This document shows, piece by piece, positions 22,691 through 30,938 of a stretch of 33,143 nt of DNA. Source of the stretch: Chitinophagaceae bacterium UBA2789 (GTDB lineage Bacteria > Bacteroidota > Bacteroidia > Chitinophagales > Chitinophagaceae). The position numbers and the translations under genes were made by a program. The notes beneath the pieces are model-generated. The model saw nothing but the letters and a program-made list of their open reading frames with translations, searched no databases and had not been told where the DNA came from. Numbering within the stretch: position 1 is the stretch's first letter; each line of letters opens with the position of its first letter. The stretch is taken from NCBI GenBank assembly GCA_002352145.1, contig DEHX01000093.1, forward strand, positions 1,838 through 34,980, in the 5' to 3' direction.

Positions 22691-22996
22691 TCAATGCACA
22701 ACCATCATTACCGAGCGAAATGCAATGAATTTATTTCCCCATTTATCGAATCCTTTATTCCGCATGGTTTCTGCAAAATCACTGATATACCGGTTATAAA
22801 GCTCTTTACTGGCAGAATGATATTGCACTGCATAGGTTATGCCATCTGTTTCATCTACCTCCAATAAGCGTAATATGCTGGCATGTGTAAAGCAACCTGT
22901 ATTAATCACATCGGGAATATGCTCCTCTTTAAGCCAGGCTAACCATGGTTCTGCAATAGAATGATCAACCTTGACGGTAACGTTATAAATGATCAT
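22691..22996 (-). CDS. DUF4286 family protein
   Basis: A 101-residue small protein of the DUF4286 family, whose function is unknown. The start is ATG 22996 (MIIYNVTVKVDHSIAEPWLAW); the longer frame would overlap xth. The sequence LKEEHIPDVINTGCFTHASI and the two aromatic/hydrophobic repeats (YAVQYHSASKELYNRYI) suggest a ferredoxin-like or dimeric alpha/beta barrel fold. It starts 5 nt after the exonuclease stop, so the two genes are co-transcribed. Confidence 0.8.
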   Translation of the reverse strand: MIIYNVTVKVDHSIAEPWLAWLKEEHIPDVINTGCFTHASILRLLEVDETDGITYAVQYHSASKELYNRYISDFAETMRNKGFDKWGNKFIAFRSVMMVVH

Positions 22997-23001
22997 GAGA
23001 A

Positions 23002-23769
23002 CTAAAGTTTTATTTCCAGGTAAACCGGACAATGATCACTGTGCTTTACATCAGGAAGTATTTCCGCATCTTTTAGATTTTTTTTCAAGGGCTCAGTAAC
23101 ATTAATATAGTCGATGCGCCATCCCTTGTTGTTCAGCCGTACGGTGGGGAAACGCTGGCTCCACCAGCTATACCGGTGTGGTTCCGGGTGAAACTCACGA
23201 AAAGTATCAACCCATCCGTCTTCCAAAAAATTTGTCATCCATGCTCTTTCTTCAGGTAAAAACCCGGATGAATTTTTATTCCCTTTCGGATCATGAATGT
23301 CAATCTCTTTATGCGCAATATTATAATCACCGCATAAAATAAGATTGGGGTGTTTTTTTCTTAATTTTTTTAACCAGCTGTTGAACTCATCCAGCCATTG
23401 GTATTTGAACACCTGTCTTTCATCTCCGCTGGTGCCGGAGGGGAAATAAGCATTAATAAGCCTTGTTTTTCCAAAATCCAGTTGTATCACCCTGCCTTCA
23501 TCATCACTGGGTCCATGGCCATTTCCGTATTCTACATTATCCGGTTTAATTTTTGTGAAAACCGCCACACCACTGTATCCCTTTTTTTGGGCACTGAACC
23601 AGTAATTATGAAATCCCAGTTCATGAAAAGGTTTGTGATCAACATCGCCCTGCACTGCTTTTGTTTCCTGCACACAGATCACATCTGCAGGATCAGTTTT
23701 TAACCAATCCATAAAACCTTTTTTTATGGCGGCCCTGATCCCATTCACATTGTAGCTGATGATACGCAT
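23002..23769 (-). CDS. xth: Exodeoxyribonuclease III
   Basis: An AP endonuclease/3'-5' exonuclease of 255 residues for base-excision repair. It has MRIISYNVNGIRAA with the metal-binding Asn, VICVQETKAVQ with the catalytic Glu, GYSGVAVF, LILCGDYNIAH (the DxN motif), RIDYINVT, and the final HSDHCPV that holds the catalytic Asp-His pair. The usual length is about 255-270. It is divergent from the LOG gene (about 40 nt). Confidence 0.96.
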   Translation of the reverse strand: MRIISYNVNGIRAAIKKGFMDWLKTDPADVICVQETKAVQGDVDHKPFHELGFHNYWFSAQKKGYSGVAVFTKIKPDNVEYGNGHGPSDDEGRVIQLDFGKTRLINAYFPSGTSGDERQVFKYQWLDEFNSWLKKLRKKHPNLILCGDYNIAHKEIDIHDPKGNKNSSGFLPEERAWMTNFLEDGWVDTFREFHPEPHRYSWWSQRFPTVRLNNKGWRIDYINVTEPLKKNLKDAEILPDVKHSDHCPVYLEIKL

Positions 23770-23808
23770 TGCATTATTGATTAAATTGACGGCAATTTAG
23801 TGTTTACT

Positions 23809-24552
23809 ATGGAAGCATCCGCAAAATCAAAAAGAAGAATAATACCACCAAAGGCACATGTGTTTCTGGAAGGCCCTAAAAGCAGGGGATATGAATTATC
23901 TTTTGCATTCAGGGTGTTCTGGCAATTTTTAAAGGGATTCAGAAACCTGCATTTTATCGGGCCTTGTGTTACCGTATTTGGTTCTGCCCGTTTTAAAGAA
24001 GATCATATTTATTACCAGCAGGCAAGGGAAATTGGAAAACGGATTGCAGAACTGGGTATGACCACCATGACAGGAGGTGGCCCCGGTATTATGGAAGCTG
24101 CCAACAGGGGGGCTTTTGAGAATGGTGGAAAGTCTGTCGGGTGCAATATCCGGTTGCCATTTGAGCAAAAAGCTAATCCGTATATGCAGAAATGGGTCAC
24201 ATTTGAGCACTTCTTTGTTAGAAAGGTTTTGCTGGTTAAATATTCTTATGCCTTTATTATCATGCCTGGTGGGTTTGGTACGATGGATGAACTTTTTGAA
24301 ACCCTTACCCTTGTACAAACCCAAACGATAACCCGATTCCCGATAGTGCTGTTTGGTAAAGAATATTATCAGCCAATGATGGAAATGGTTGACGCCATGA
24401 TAGAAGAAGGAACAGTTTCCAGAGATGACATTAATCTGGTGTACCTGACAGATAGTGTGGATGAGGCTATCAACTACATACATAATTATATAAGGGAGAA
24501 TTACCAGGTGAAGCCCCGGAGAAGGCGCTGGTGGCTATTTGAAAAGCGATAA
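23809..24552 (+). CDS. LOG family protein (nucleoside monophosphate phosphoribohydrolase-like)
   Basis: A 247-residue Rossmann-fold protein. It shows the two LOG motifs, TGGGPGIMEAANRGA and MPGGFGTMDELFE (PGGxGTxxE), which bind the phosphoribosyl part of a nucleotide. Members remove ribose-5-phosphate from nucleoside monophosphates. The C-terminus ends in a basic, Trp-rich tail (KPRRRRWWLFEKR), and the N-terminal 45 residues are basic too. I chose ATG 23809 (MEASAKSKRR) over the GTG 9 nt upstream. The real substrate is unknown. Confidence 0.88.
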   Translation: MEASAKSKRRIIPPKAHVFLEGPKSRGYELSFAFRVFWQFLKGFRNLHFIGPCVTVFGSARFKEDHIYYQQAREIGKRIAELGMTTMTGGGPGIMEAANRGAFENGGKSVGCNIRLPFEQKANPYMQKWVTFEHFFVRKVLLVKYSYAFIIMPGGFGTMDELFETLTLVQTQTITRFPIVLFGKEYYQPMMEMVDAMIEEGTVSRDDINLVYLTDSVDEAINYIHNYIRENYQVKPRRRRWWLFEKR

Positions 24553-24558
24553 TTCTAA

Positions 24559-24575
24559 TGTGTACCAATTACACA
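24559..24575 (+). repeat. Inverted repeat upstream of the GH97 gene
   Basis: TGTGTA-CCAAT-TACACA is a perfect 6-bp inverted repeat, placed just upstream of a -7-like TATCTTCA (24583-24590) and 33 nt before the GH97 ATG. It could be an operator. It is unlike the TCACAT repeat of the two-component block. Confidence 0.45.
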
Positions 24576-24607
24576 AAGTTTGTATCTTCATGCACTAAAT
24601 TTTTTTT

Positions 24608-26776
24608 ATGCTTCTTAAACGATTGCTGCCAATCCTGTTTTTAGCAGGAATTAGCACTACTGTTTTTGCTGACCAGTCTGTAACACTTCACTCACCAGAC
24701 GGTAATGTACAATTGGGTTTGTTACATCGTAGCAACGGAGACCTTACATACAGGGTTTTTTATAAAGGAAAAACGGTTGTAGCTCCGTCGGGATTGGGTA
24801 TGCGATTGAAAAGTCCTGAATTGTCGTTATCAAAGTTTGATTTGCTGGGAATCGATTCATCTGTAACAGACGAAACCTGGAAGCCTGTATGGGGTGAAGT
24901 CAGTCAAATCCGCAATAACTACAAGCAACTGCTGGTAAAATTGGCTGATCGTTCAGGTTCTGGTATCCAGCTTGAAATTATTTTCAAAGTATACAATGAT
25001 GGAGTTGGTTTTCGGTATTCGTTTCCGCAACAGGCCAAACTCAATCATTTTATAATTGGCGAAGAACTGACACAATTTGCAATGTCCGGTGATCACAAAG
25101 CATTCTGGATACCCGGTGATTATGATACAAACGAATACCCCTATTATACAACCAACTTAAGTGGGGTGGATGCAACCGGTGGCGGAGCTGCACAGGAAAT
25201 ACATGCTAAAACTTTTTTCGATAAGTCTGCAGTACAAACGCCGTTGATGCTAAAATCTGCCGATGGTTTATATATCAATATCCATGAAGCAGCATTGGTT
25301 AATTACCCGGCTATGAACCTTGTAGTAGATAAAAACACTTTTACGCTGAATTCACATCTTGTTCCCGATGCAGTGGGTAATAAGGCATATTTACAGGCAC
25401 CGGCTGTCACACCCTGGCGTACCATTGTGGTGAGTGACAAAGCCGGGGAGGTGCTTACATCCAAACTGATTTTGAACCTCAACGACCCATCTAAAATTGA
25501 AGAAACTTCGTGGATTAAACCTATGAAATATGTCGGGGTTTGGTGGGAAATGCATGTAGGAAGGTCCAGCTGGGATTATAGTGGCGGGCAGGTGGGTTCT
25601 CAGCAAGCTACCAAAGTTCCTCATGGGGCCAATACAGCCAATGTAAAGCGATATATTGATTTTGCTGCTAAGCATGGGTTTAGTGGCGTATTGGTTGAAG
25701 GATGGAATACCGGCTGGGAAGATTGGTTTGGTCAATGGAAAGAAGATGTTTTTGATTTCGTAACACCTTACCCTGATTTTGATGTAAAAGAATTAAAACA
25801 GTATGCAGCAAACAAGGGAGTGAAAATAATCATGCATCATGAAACATCAGGTTCTGTTACCAATTATGAACGTTGGATGGATACAGCTTATCGTTTCATG
25901 AAGAAGTTTGGTTATGATGCAGTAAAAACCGGTTATGTTGGCCGCATCATTCCAAGGGGTGAACATCATGACGGACAATGGATGATAAAGCATTATGAAA
26001 GAGTGGCACAAAAGACAGCGTCTTATAAAATTATGGTCAATATGCATGAATCTGTTCGTCTTACAGGTCTTCATCGCACCTATCCCAACTGGATAGCCAG
26101 TGAAGCGGCCCGTGGCAACGAGTTCAATGCATGGAGTGTCGGCAATCCTCCGGAGCATGAAACGATTCTGCCTTTTACCAGGCTGATGGGCGGGCCGATG
26201 GATTATACACCTGGTATTTTTAAAATAAAGATGAGTCATTACAATCCGGAGAAAAAGGAGCAGGTGCATACTACTTTGGCTAAACAATTAGCCTTGTATG
26301 TAACTATGTACAGTCCGCTTCAAATGGCCGCTGATTTGCCGGAAAATTATGAGGCAAAACCAGATGCCCTCCAGTTCATTAAAGATGTGGCAGCAGACTG
26401 GGATGAAACCAAAGTGCTGGATGCTGAACCCGGAGATTATATCCTGATGGCAAGGAAGGCAAAGGGAGCCGATCAATGGTTTATGGGAGCTATTACGGAT
26501 GAAAATTCAAGAGGATTAGGTGCTGACTTGTCATTTTTAGACGAAGGTAAAGTGTACCAGGCGATTATTTACCGTGATGCAGATAATGCAGACTGGAAAA
26601 ATAATCCGGAGGCTTACACTATTGAAAAGAAGCTTGTAAATAAAAATTCTGTTCTAGGATTAAAGCTGGCTCCTGGTGGCGGGGCTGCTATCAGCATGAT
26701 ACCACTTACAGCAGAGCAACAGTTACAAATGAAAAAAGAAATAAAAGCACTTCCCAAATCTAAAAAGAAAAAATAA
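24608..26776 (+). CDS. GH97 alpha-glucosidase, SusB-type (inverting)
   Basis: A 722-residue periplasmic enzyme that splits alpha-glucosidic bonds at the non-reducing end. The signal peptide (MLLKRLLPILFLAGISTTVFA) precedes an N-terminal beta-sandwich, a TIM barrel from about residue 300 and a C-terminal domain. Three Glu residues match in position and spacing those of Bacteroides SusB as I recall them: E412 (MHHETSG) and E481 (VNMHESV) as the bases and E505 (ARGNEFN) as the acid. The motif VKTGYVG has Gly where retaining GH97 enzymes carry the nucleophile Asp (KVDF), which also points to the inverting SusB group. The gene ends by overlapping SemiSWEET (TAATG). Confidence 0.95.
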   Translation: MLLKRLLPILFLAGISTTVFADQSVTLHSPDGNVQLGLLHRSNGDLTYRVFYKGKTVVAPSGLGMRLKSPELSLSKFDLLGIDSSVTDETWKPVWGEVSQIRNNYKQLLVKLADRSGSGIQLEIIFKVYNDGVGFRYSFPQQAKLNHFIIGEELTQFAMSGDHKAFWIPGDYDTNEYPYYTTNLSGVDATGGGAAQEIHAKTFFDKSAVQTPLMLKSADGLYINIHEAALVNYPAMNLVVDKNTFTLNSHLVPDAVGNKAYLQAPAVTPWRTIVVSDKAGEVLTSKLILNLNDPSKIEETSWIKPMKYVGVWWEMHVGRSSWDYSGGQVGSQQATKVPHGANTANVKRYIDFAAKHGFSGVLVEGWNTGWEDWFGQWKEDVFDFVTPYPDFDVKELKQYAANKGVKIIMHHETSGSVTNYERWMDTAYRFMKKFGYDAVKTGYVGRIIPRGEHHDGQWMIKHYERVAQKTASYKIMVNMHESVRLTGLHRTYPNWIASEAARGNEFNAWSVGNPPEHETILPFTRLMGGPMDYTPGIFKIKMSHYNPEKKEQVHTTLAKQLALYVTMYSPLQMAADLPENYEAKPDALQFIKDVAADWDETKVLDAEPGDYILMARKAKGADQWFMGAITDENSRGLGADLSFLDEGKVYQAIIYRDADNADWKNNPEAYTIEKKLVNKNSVLGLKLAPGGGAAISMIPLTAEQQLQMKKEIKALPKSKKKK

Positions 26777-27042
26777 TGTCAATGTCAGCAGCCGATATAC
26801 TGGGCTATGCCGCAGGGGCACTAACAGCCTTTACCTTTTTGCCACAGGTATTAAAAACATGGAAGGAAAAATCTGCAAAAGATGTTTCATTATACATGTT
26901 CATTATTGCGTTTGTTAATGAGATCATGTGGCTGGTATATGGTGTGATGATTGATAATTGGGTTATCATCCTTACCAATGCTGTGATGCTGGTAATGTCA
27001 GGTATTATGATCATGCTGAAAATGAAGTATAATCACCAGTAA
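26776..27042 (+). CDS. SemiSWEET sugar transporter
   Basis: An 88-residue membrane protein of the SemiSWEET/MtN3 type: three helices per chain, forming a dimer that lets sugars move down their gradient. It has the PQ-loop motif (FLPQVLKTWKEKSAKDVSLY) after helix 1 and a conserved Asn-Glu in helix 2 (IIAFVNEIMWLVYG), then helix 3 (WVIILTNAVMLVMSGIMIML). The A of the GH97 stop TAA is the first base of its ATG. The pairing suggests transport of the sugar released by GH97, probably glucose. Confidence 0.92.
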   Translation: MSMSAADILGYAAGALTAFTFLPQVLKTWKEKSAKDVSLYMFIIAFVNEIMWLVYGVMIDNWVIILTNAVMLVMSGIMIMLKMKYNHQ

Positions 27043-27044
27043 CA

Positions 27045-27656
27045 ATGGCGGTAAATACTATTATCTGGGACCTGGGCGGAGTGCTGATAGACTGGAACCC
27101 TCGTTACTTGTTCAATGAAAGCTATTTTGAAACAGAGGAAAAGAGAGAATATTTCTTTAAACACATTTGTTCCAATGACTGGAATGAAGAGCAGGATGCA
27201 GGCCGTTCTATTGTGGAGGCCACTCAGGAATTAGTAAAAAAATTTCCTGAATGGGAAAAAGCCATCCGGGATTATTATGGCCGGTGGACGGAGATGCTTA
27301 AAGGCCCGATAACAGAATCAGTTGATATATTTCGTCGGTTAAAGGAGTTGGGTAATTATAAAATGTACGCATTGACGAACTGGCAGGCCAATCTATTCGA
27401 TATAGCTTTGGTTCGTTATGATTTTCTGCATTGGTTTGATGGAAGGGTAGTAAGTGGTGAAGAGAAAACTAGAAAGCCATTTCCTGAGTTTTACCAGCGG
27501 TTGCTTGACAGGTACCAGGTTGACCCTGCAAAAGCATTATTTATTGATGATAATTTGAGAAATGTGATAGCTGCAGAGGAACTGGGGATCAGCAGCATTC
27601 ATTTTAAAAATTCAGTATTATTGAAGCAGGATTTATCTGCCATGAATCTTTTATAA
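27045..27656 (+). CDS. HAD-family sugar-phosphate phosphatase (YihX-like)
   Basis: A 203-residue haloacid dehalogenase-superfamily hydrolase. Motif I is IIWDLGGVLIDWNP with the nucleophile D9; the usual second Asp is Gly, as in the DLGGVL subgroup. Motif II is ALTNW, motif III includes the Lys in EKTRKPFPEFY, and motif IV is LFIDDN. The cap segment lies at about 15-90. The closest role known for this subgroup is hydrolysis of glucose-1-phosphate or similar, but that is by family. It starts 2 nt after the SemiSWEET stop, so it belongs to the same operon, which fits control of the glucose-phosphate pool. Confidence 0.85.
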   Translation: MAVNTIIWDLGGVLIDWNPRYLFNESYFETEEKREYFFKHICSNDWNEEQDAGRSIVEATQELVKKFPEWEKAIRDYYGRWTEMLKGPITESVDIFRRLKELGNYKMYALTNWQANLFDIALVRYDFLHWFDGRVVSGEEKTRKPFPEFYQRLLDRYQVDPAKALFIDDNLRNVIAAEELGISSIHFKNSVLLKQDLSAMNLL

Positions 27657-27664
27657 AGAAAAGA

Positions 27665-28153
27665 ATGAATGAAATAGTACAAACAGAAGAACAACAAAAG
27701 CAGGGGTTATTTGATGATCATATTGAATATACCCAGGCTTCACAAGGGCAACGTTTTCTAAACTGGTTAATTGATAACCTCTTTATGCGGTTTGCTCTAA
27801 GCTATGCAACTGGCTATGTTGTAGGATATTTACTTTCTTACATAGCACCAGATTTGTTGTTGTCTATTGCTTATGGAGACCGGGGCGCAAACTATTACCT
27901 ATTAGCTATTATATTGGGCTATTTTAATTACCTGCTCTACTACACATTCTGTGAGGCTGCTTTCAAAGGTTATACTCTTGGTAAACTGCTGACAGGTACA
28001 AGAGCTATACGAAATGATGGAGGTAATATTACCTTCAAGGATGCGATCCTACGGAGCCTTTGTCGTATCGTTCCTTTTGAAGTATTCAGTGGTTTAGGCG
28101 ATGAGCCCTGGCATGATGCCTGGACAAAAACTACTGTAATCAAAACAAGATAA
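27665..28153 (+). CDS. RDD family membrane protein
   Basis: A 162-residue membrane protein. The RDD-type helix 1 is RFLNWLIDNLFMRFALSYAT, with its Arg and Asp, helix 2 is about 60-95 (LLAIILGYFNYLLYYTF), and the segment GYTLGKLLTGTRAIRNDGG with the following ILRSLCRIVPFEVFS is characteristic. Function is unclear; some RDD proteins are ion antiporters. It follows the HAD gene by 8 nt, ending the operon. It converges on metH with only one base between the two stops, so no terminator fits between them. Confidence 0.85.
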   Translation: MNEIVQTEEQQKQGLFDDHIEYTQASQGQRFLNWLIDNLFMRFALSYATGYVVGYLLSYIAPDLLLSIAYGDRGANYYLLAIILGYFNYLLYYTFCEAAFKGYTLGKLLTGTRAIRNDGGNITFKDAILRSLCRIVPFEVFSGLGDEPWHDAWTKTTVIKTR

Positions 28154-28154
28154 G

Positions 28155-30839
28155 CTATTCCAGTACCGGTCTTAACCATTTCTCAGCTTCTTCCATACTC
28201 ATGCCCTTTCTTTTGGCATAATCCTCCAGCTGGTCACGGCTGATTTTGCCTAAACCAAAATAATGGCTTTGCGGATGCGCAAAATACCAGCCGCATACAG
28301 AGGCTGGTGGGTTCATGGCCAGACTTTCAGTTAACTCAATGCCGATATTTTCGGTCACATTTAGCAAAGAAAACAGTTTCAGTTTTTCTGTATGATCCGG
28401 GCAGGCCGGATAACCAGGTGCAGGACGGATTCCTTTGTATTCTTCTTTGATAAGTTGTTCATTGGTAAGGGTTTCATCTTTGGCATAACCCCAGTACTCT
28501 TTTCTCACTTTTTCATGCAGGCATTCAGCAAAGGCTTCTACGAAACGGTCGGCCAGTACCTGTACAAGTATCTTATTATAATCGTCATGCTGGGCAGCAA
28601 AATGGTCGATATGTTTTTTTGCCCCATGAATAGTTACAGCAAAGGATCCCATAAAATCCTCGCCAATTTCTTTTGGTTTAACGAAGTCAGCTAGTGAGTA
28701 AGTGGGTTGGCCTACTGCTTTTTTCAATTGCTGTCGTAATGATTCCAGTTTTACATCTCCCTTTTCAGTTGATAGGGTGATGGTATCTGCATTATTACTG
28801 CTGGCTGGCCAAAAGCCGATTATGCCATCCGCAGTAAACCATTTTTCTTCGATAATCTGTTGCACCATTTTTTGTGCCTCGTTGTAAAGGCGGGTTGCTT
28901 CAGTGCCAAATATCTTGTCCGAAAGTACTTCGGGGAAGCGACCCGGCATTTCCCAGGCAATGAAAAAGGGTCCCCAGTCAATATAGCGGGCAATAATGGA
29001 GAGGTCAAACTCTTTCAACACTTTTACTCCGTCGACTACAGGCTTTACGGGTTTATAATTCTTCCAGTCAAAATATTCTTTGGTTACAACTGCTTCACTG
29101 TAGGGAATAAGCTCCTTTTTATTCTTGTTTAAAAATTGGTCCCGCAGGCCCTGGTACTCTTCTGCTGTTTTTTTGAGAAACTCATCTTTTTCTTTACTTA
29201 ACAGGGTACTCACGGCTGTTACACTTCGGGAAGCATCCAGCACATGCAAAACTCCATGGTCGTATTGCTGGGCAATCTTTACAGCCGTATGCATCCGGGA
29301 AGTAGTAGCTCCGCCGATGAGCAAAGGTTGTTTCATGTTACGGCGCTTCATTTCATGTGCTACATGGACCATCTCGTCCAGTGACGGAGTGATGAGGCCG
29401 CTTAGTCCAATGATATCTGCCTTTTCTTTTTCTGCTGTATCCAGTATTTTATCAGCCGGAACCATTACGCCAAGGTCAATAATATCGTAGCCATTACAGC
29501 CCAGCACTACTCCTACAATGTTTTTACCAATATCATGTACATCACCCTTCACTGTGGCTAATAACACTTTTGGTACATTCCCGTTTCCGGTATTTGGATT
29601 ATTCCTTTTTTCTTCTTCTATAAATGGTGTTAGCCATGCCACACTCTTCTTCATTACCCTTGCACTTTTTACTACCTGAGGTAAAAACATTTTTCCGGCA
29701 CCGAAAAGATCACCTACCACATTCATTCCGGCCATCAACGGGCCTTCAATTACATCTAATGGCCGTGGGTATTTTAGTCTTGCCTCCTCTGTATCTGTTT
29801 CAATATAATCAGTTATTCCGTTGACCAGGGCATGTTTTAACCGTTCTTCCACGGAAGTATTGCGCCATGCTTCGTCTTTTACCTCTGTTTTACCCTTTGC
29901 CTTTACGGTTTCAGCGAATGCAATCAACTTTTCTGTGGCCTCGTTATTGTCATTGTTTCGATTGAGTATTACATCTTCGCACAGTTCTCTTAATTGTGGC
30001 TCAATTTCATCATATACTACCAATTGCCCTGCATTAACGATACCCATATCCATACCGGCATGAATAGCATAGTACAAAAAAACCGAATGCATGGCCTCTC
30101 TCACATGATCGTTTCCTCTGAAAGAAAAAGACAGGTTGCTTACGCCACCACTTACTTTGGTAAGGGGCATTAGCTTTTTGATTTCTCTAGTAGCTTCAAT
30201 GAAATCAACGCCATAATTATTATGTTCTTCCATGCCAGTGGCAAGGGCGAAAATATTAGGGTCGAAAATGATATCCTGTGGGTCGTATCCTACTTGTTCA
30301 GTCAGGATTTTATAAGCACGGTGACAAATCTCAATTTTTCTGTCTTTGGTATCGGCTTGTCCTTTTTCATCAAATGCCATTACGATAACTGCAGCGCCAT
30401 AGCTCTGGCATATAATTGCCTGTTCGATGAATTTAGCTTCGCCTTCTTTCATCGAAATGGAATTCACGATACATTTTCCCTGCACACATTTGAGTCCGGC
30501 TTCAATGATCTCAAACTTGGAGCTATCGATCATGATTGGAATTTTCGCAATATCCGGTTCACTTTGTAAAAGATTAAGAAAGGTGGTCATTGCCTGGATG
30601 CCATCCAGTAAAGCATCGTCCATATTCACATCCAGTACCTGTGCCCCATTTTCTACCTGCTGGCGGGCCACACTCAGGGCTTCTTCGTATTTATTTTCTT
30701 TTATAAGCCGGGCAAACTTCTTGGAGCCTGTCACATTGGTTCTTTCTCCTACGTTTACAAAATTGGTTTCAGGCCTGATGACCAATGGTTCTAATCCGGC
30801 TAATCGTAAGTAAGGTCTGATAACGGTGGATTCTTGCAT
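28155..30839 (-). CDS. metH: Methionine synthase, folate/cobalamin/activation part (split MetH, C-terminal gene)
   Basis: Carries the cobalamin-dependent part of methyl transfer from methyltetrahydrofolate to homocysteine. The 894 residues match E. coli MetH from about residue 340 on. The pterin-binding barrel has FVNVGERTNVTGS near residue 27 and SGGVSNLSFSFRG near 240. The cobalamin cap lies at about 330-430. The B12 domain has D433-V-H435-D-I-G-K (lower axial His) and SGLITPSLDEM. The activation domain ends in IRPAPGYPACPDHTEK and GWYFAHPQSHYFGLGKI, which binds AdoMet. The homocysteine domain is in a separate gene, with a 32-codon frame between. The ATG follows the TAG of that frame directly. 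Confidence 0.96.
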   Translation of the reverse strand: MQESTVIRPYLRLAGLEPLVIRPETNFVNVGERTNVTGSKKFARLIKENKYEEALSVARQQVENGAQVLDVNMDDALLDGIQAMTTFLNLLQSEPDIAKIPIMIDSSKFEIIEAGLKCVQGKCIVNSISMKEGEAKFIEQAIICQSYGAAVIVMAFDEKGQADTKDRKIEICHRAYKILTEQVGYDPQDIIFDPNIFALATGMEEHNNYGVDFIEATREIKKLMPLTKVSGGVSNLSFSFRGNDHVREAMHSVFLYYAIHAGMDMGIVNAGQLVVYDEIEPQLRELCEDVILNRNNDNNEATEKLIAFAETVKAKGKTEVKDEAWRNTSVEERLKHALVNGITDYIETDTEEARLKYPRPLDVIEGPLMAGMNVVGDLFGAGKMFLPQVVKSARVMKKSVAWLTPFIEEEKRNNPNTGNGNVPKVLLATVKGDVHDIGKNIVGVVLGCNGYDIIDLGVMVPADKILDTAEKEKADIIGLSGLITPSLDEMVHVAHEMKRRNMKQPLLIGGATTSRMHTAVKIAQQYDHGVLHVLDASRSVTAVSTLLSKEKDEFLKKTAEEYQGLRDQFLNKNKKELIPYSEAVVTKEYFDWKNYKPVKPVVDGVKVLKEFDLSIIARYIDWGPFFIAWEMPGRFPEVLSDKIFGTEATRLYNEAQKMVQQIIEEKWFTADGIIGFWPASSNNADTITLSTEKGDVKLESLRQQLKKAVGQPTYSLADFVKPKEIGEDFMGSFAVTIHGAKKHIDHFAAQHDDYNKILVQVLADRFVEAFAECLHEKVRKEYWGYAKDETLTNEQLIKEEYKGIRPAPGYPACPDHTEKLKLFSLLNVTENIGIELTESLAMNPPASVCGWYFAHPQSHYFGLGKISRDQLEDYAKRKGMSMEEAEKWLRPVLE

Positions 30840-30938
30840 CTATGAGCTCTTTTTTACAAATAACTTCCTGATCATTGAAAAGTTATTTACAACCAGAATA
30901 AGAAGTGATAACAGTATCAAAAACTGTGGTGTCGTCAT
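30840..30938 (-). CDS. 32-residue single-helix membrane peptide between the metH halves
   Basis: An unrecognised small frame. The peptide begins MTTPQFLILLSLLILVVNNF and ends in a basic tail SMIRKLFVKKSS. One hydrophobic helix (about residues 6-17) is followed by polar and then Lys/Arg-rich residues, so it should insert with the basic end inside. The ATG overlaps the stop of the upstream gene (ATGA at 30938-30935) and its TAG abuts the ATG of the downstream gene (TAGATG). Both junctions suggest translational coupling, so the gap is not simply a frameshift or spacer. No motif shows a function. Confidence 0.6.
   Translation of the reverse strand: MTTPQFLILLSLLILVVNNFSMIRKLFVKKSS

Noticed and set aside
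22686..22705. An operator-like TTCACACTCAATGCAC near 22686
   Set aside because: The arms and spacing do not fit the local repeat, no -7 element follows, and it sits at the 3' end of the DUF4286 gene.
23859..23868. CACATGTG palindrome in the LOG gene
   Set aside because: It has no spacer, lies within coding sequence and lacks the arrangement seen at the operator sites.
30840..30934. Split of metH as a sequencing frameshift or a recent mutation
   Set aside because: The gap of about 95 nt is not a simple frame change. It has its own ATG and stop, and the large part begins with its own ATG. The catalytic domains are complete on both sides.
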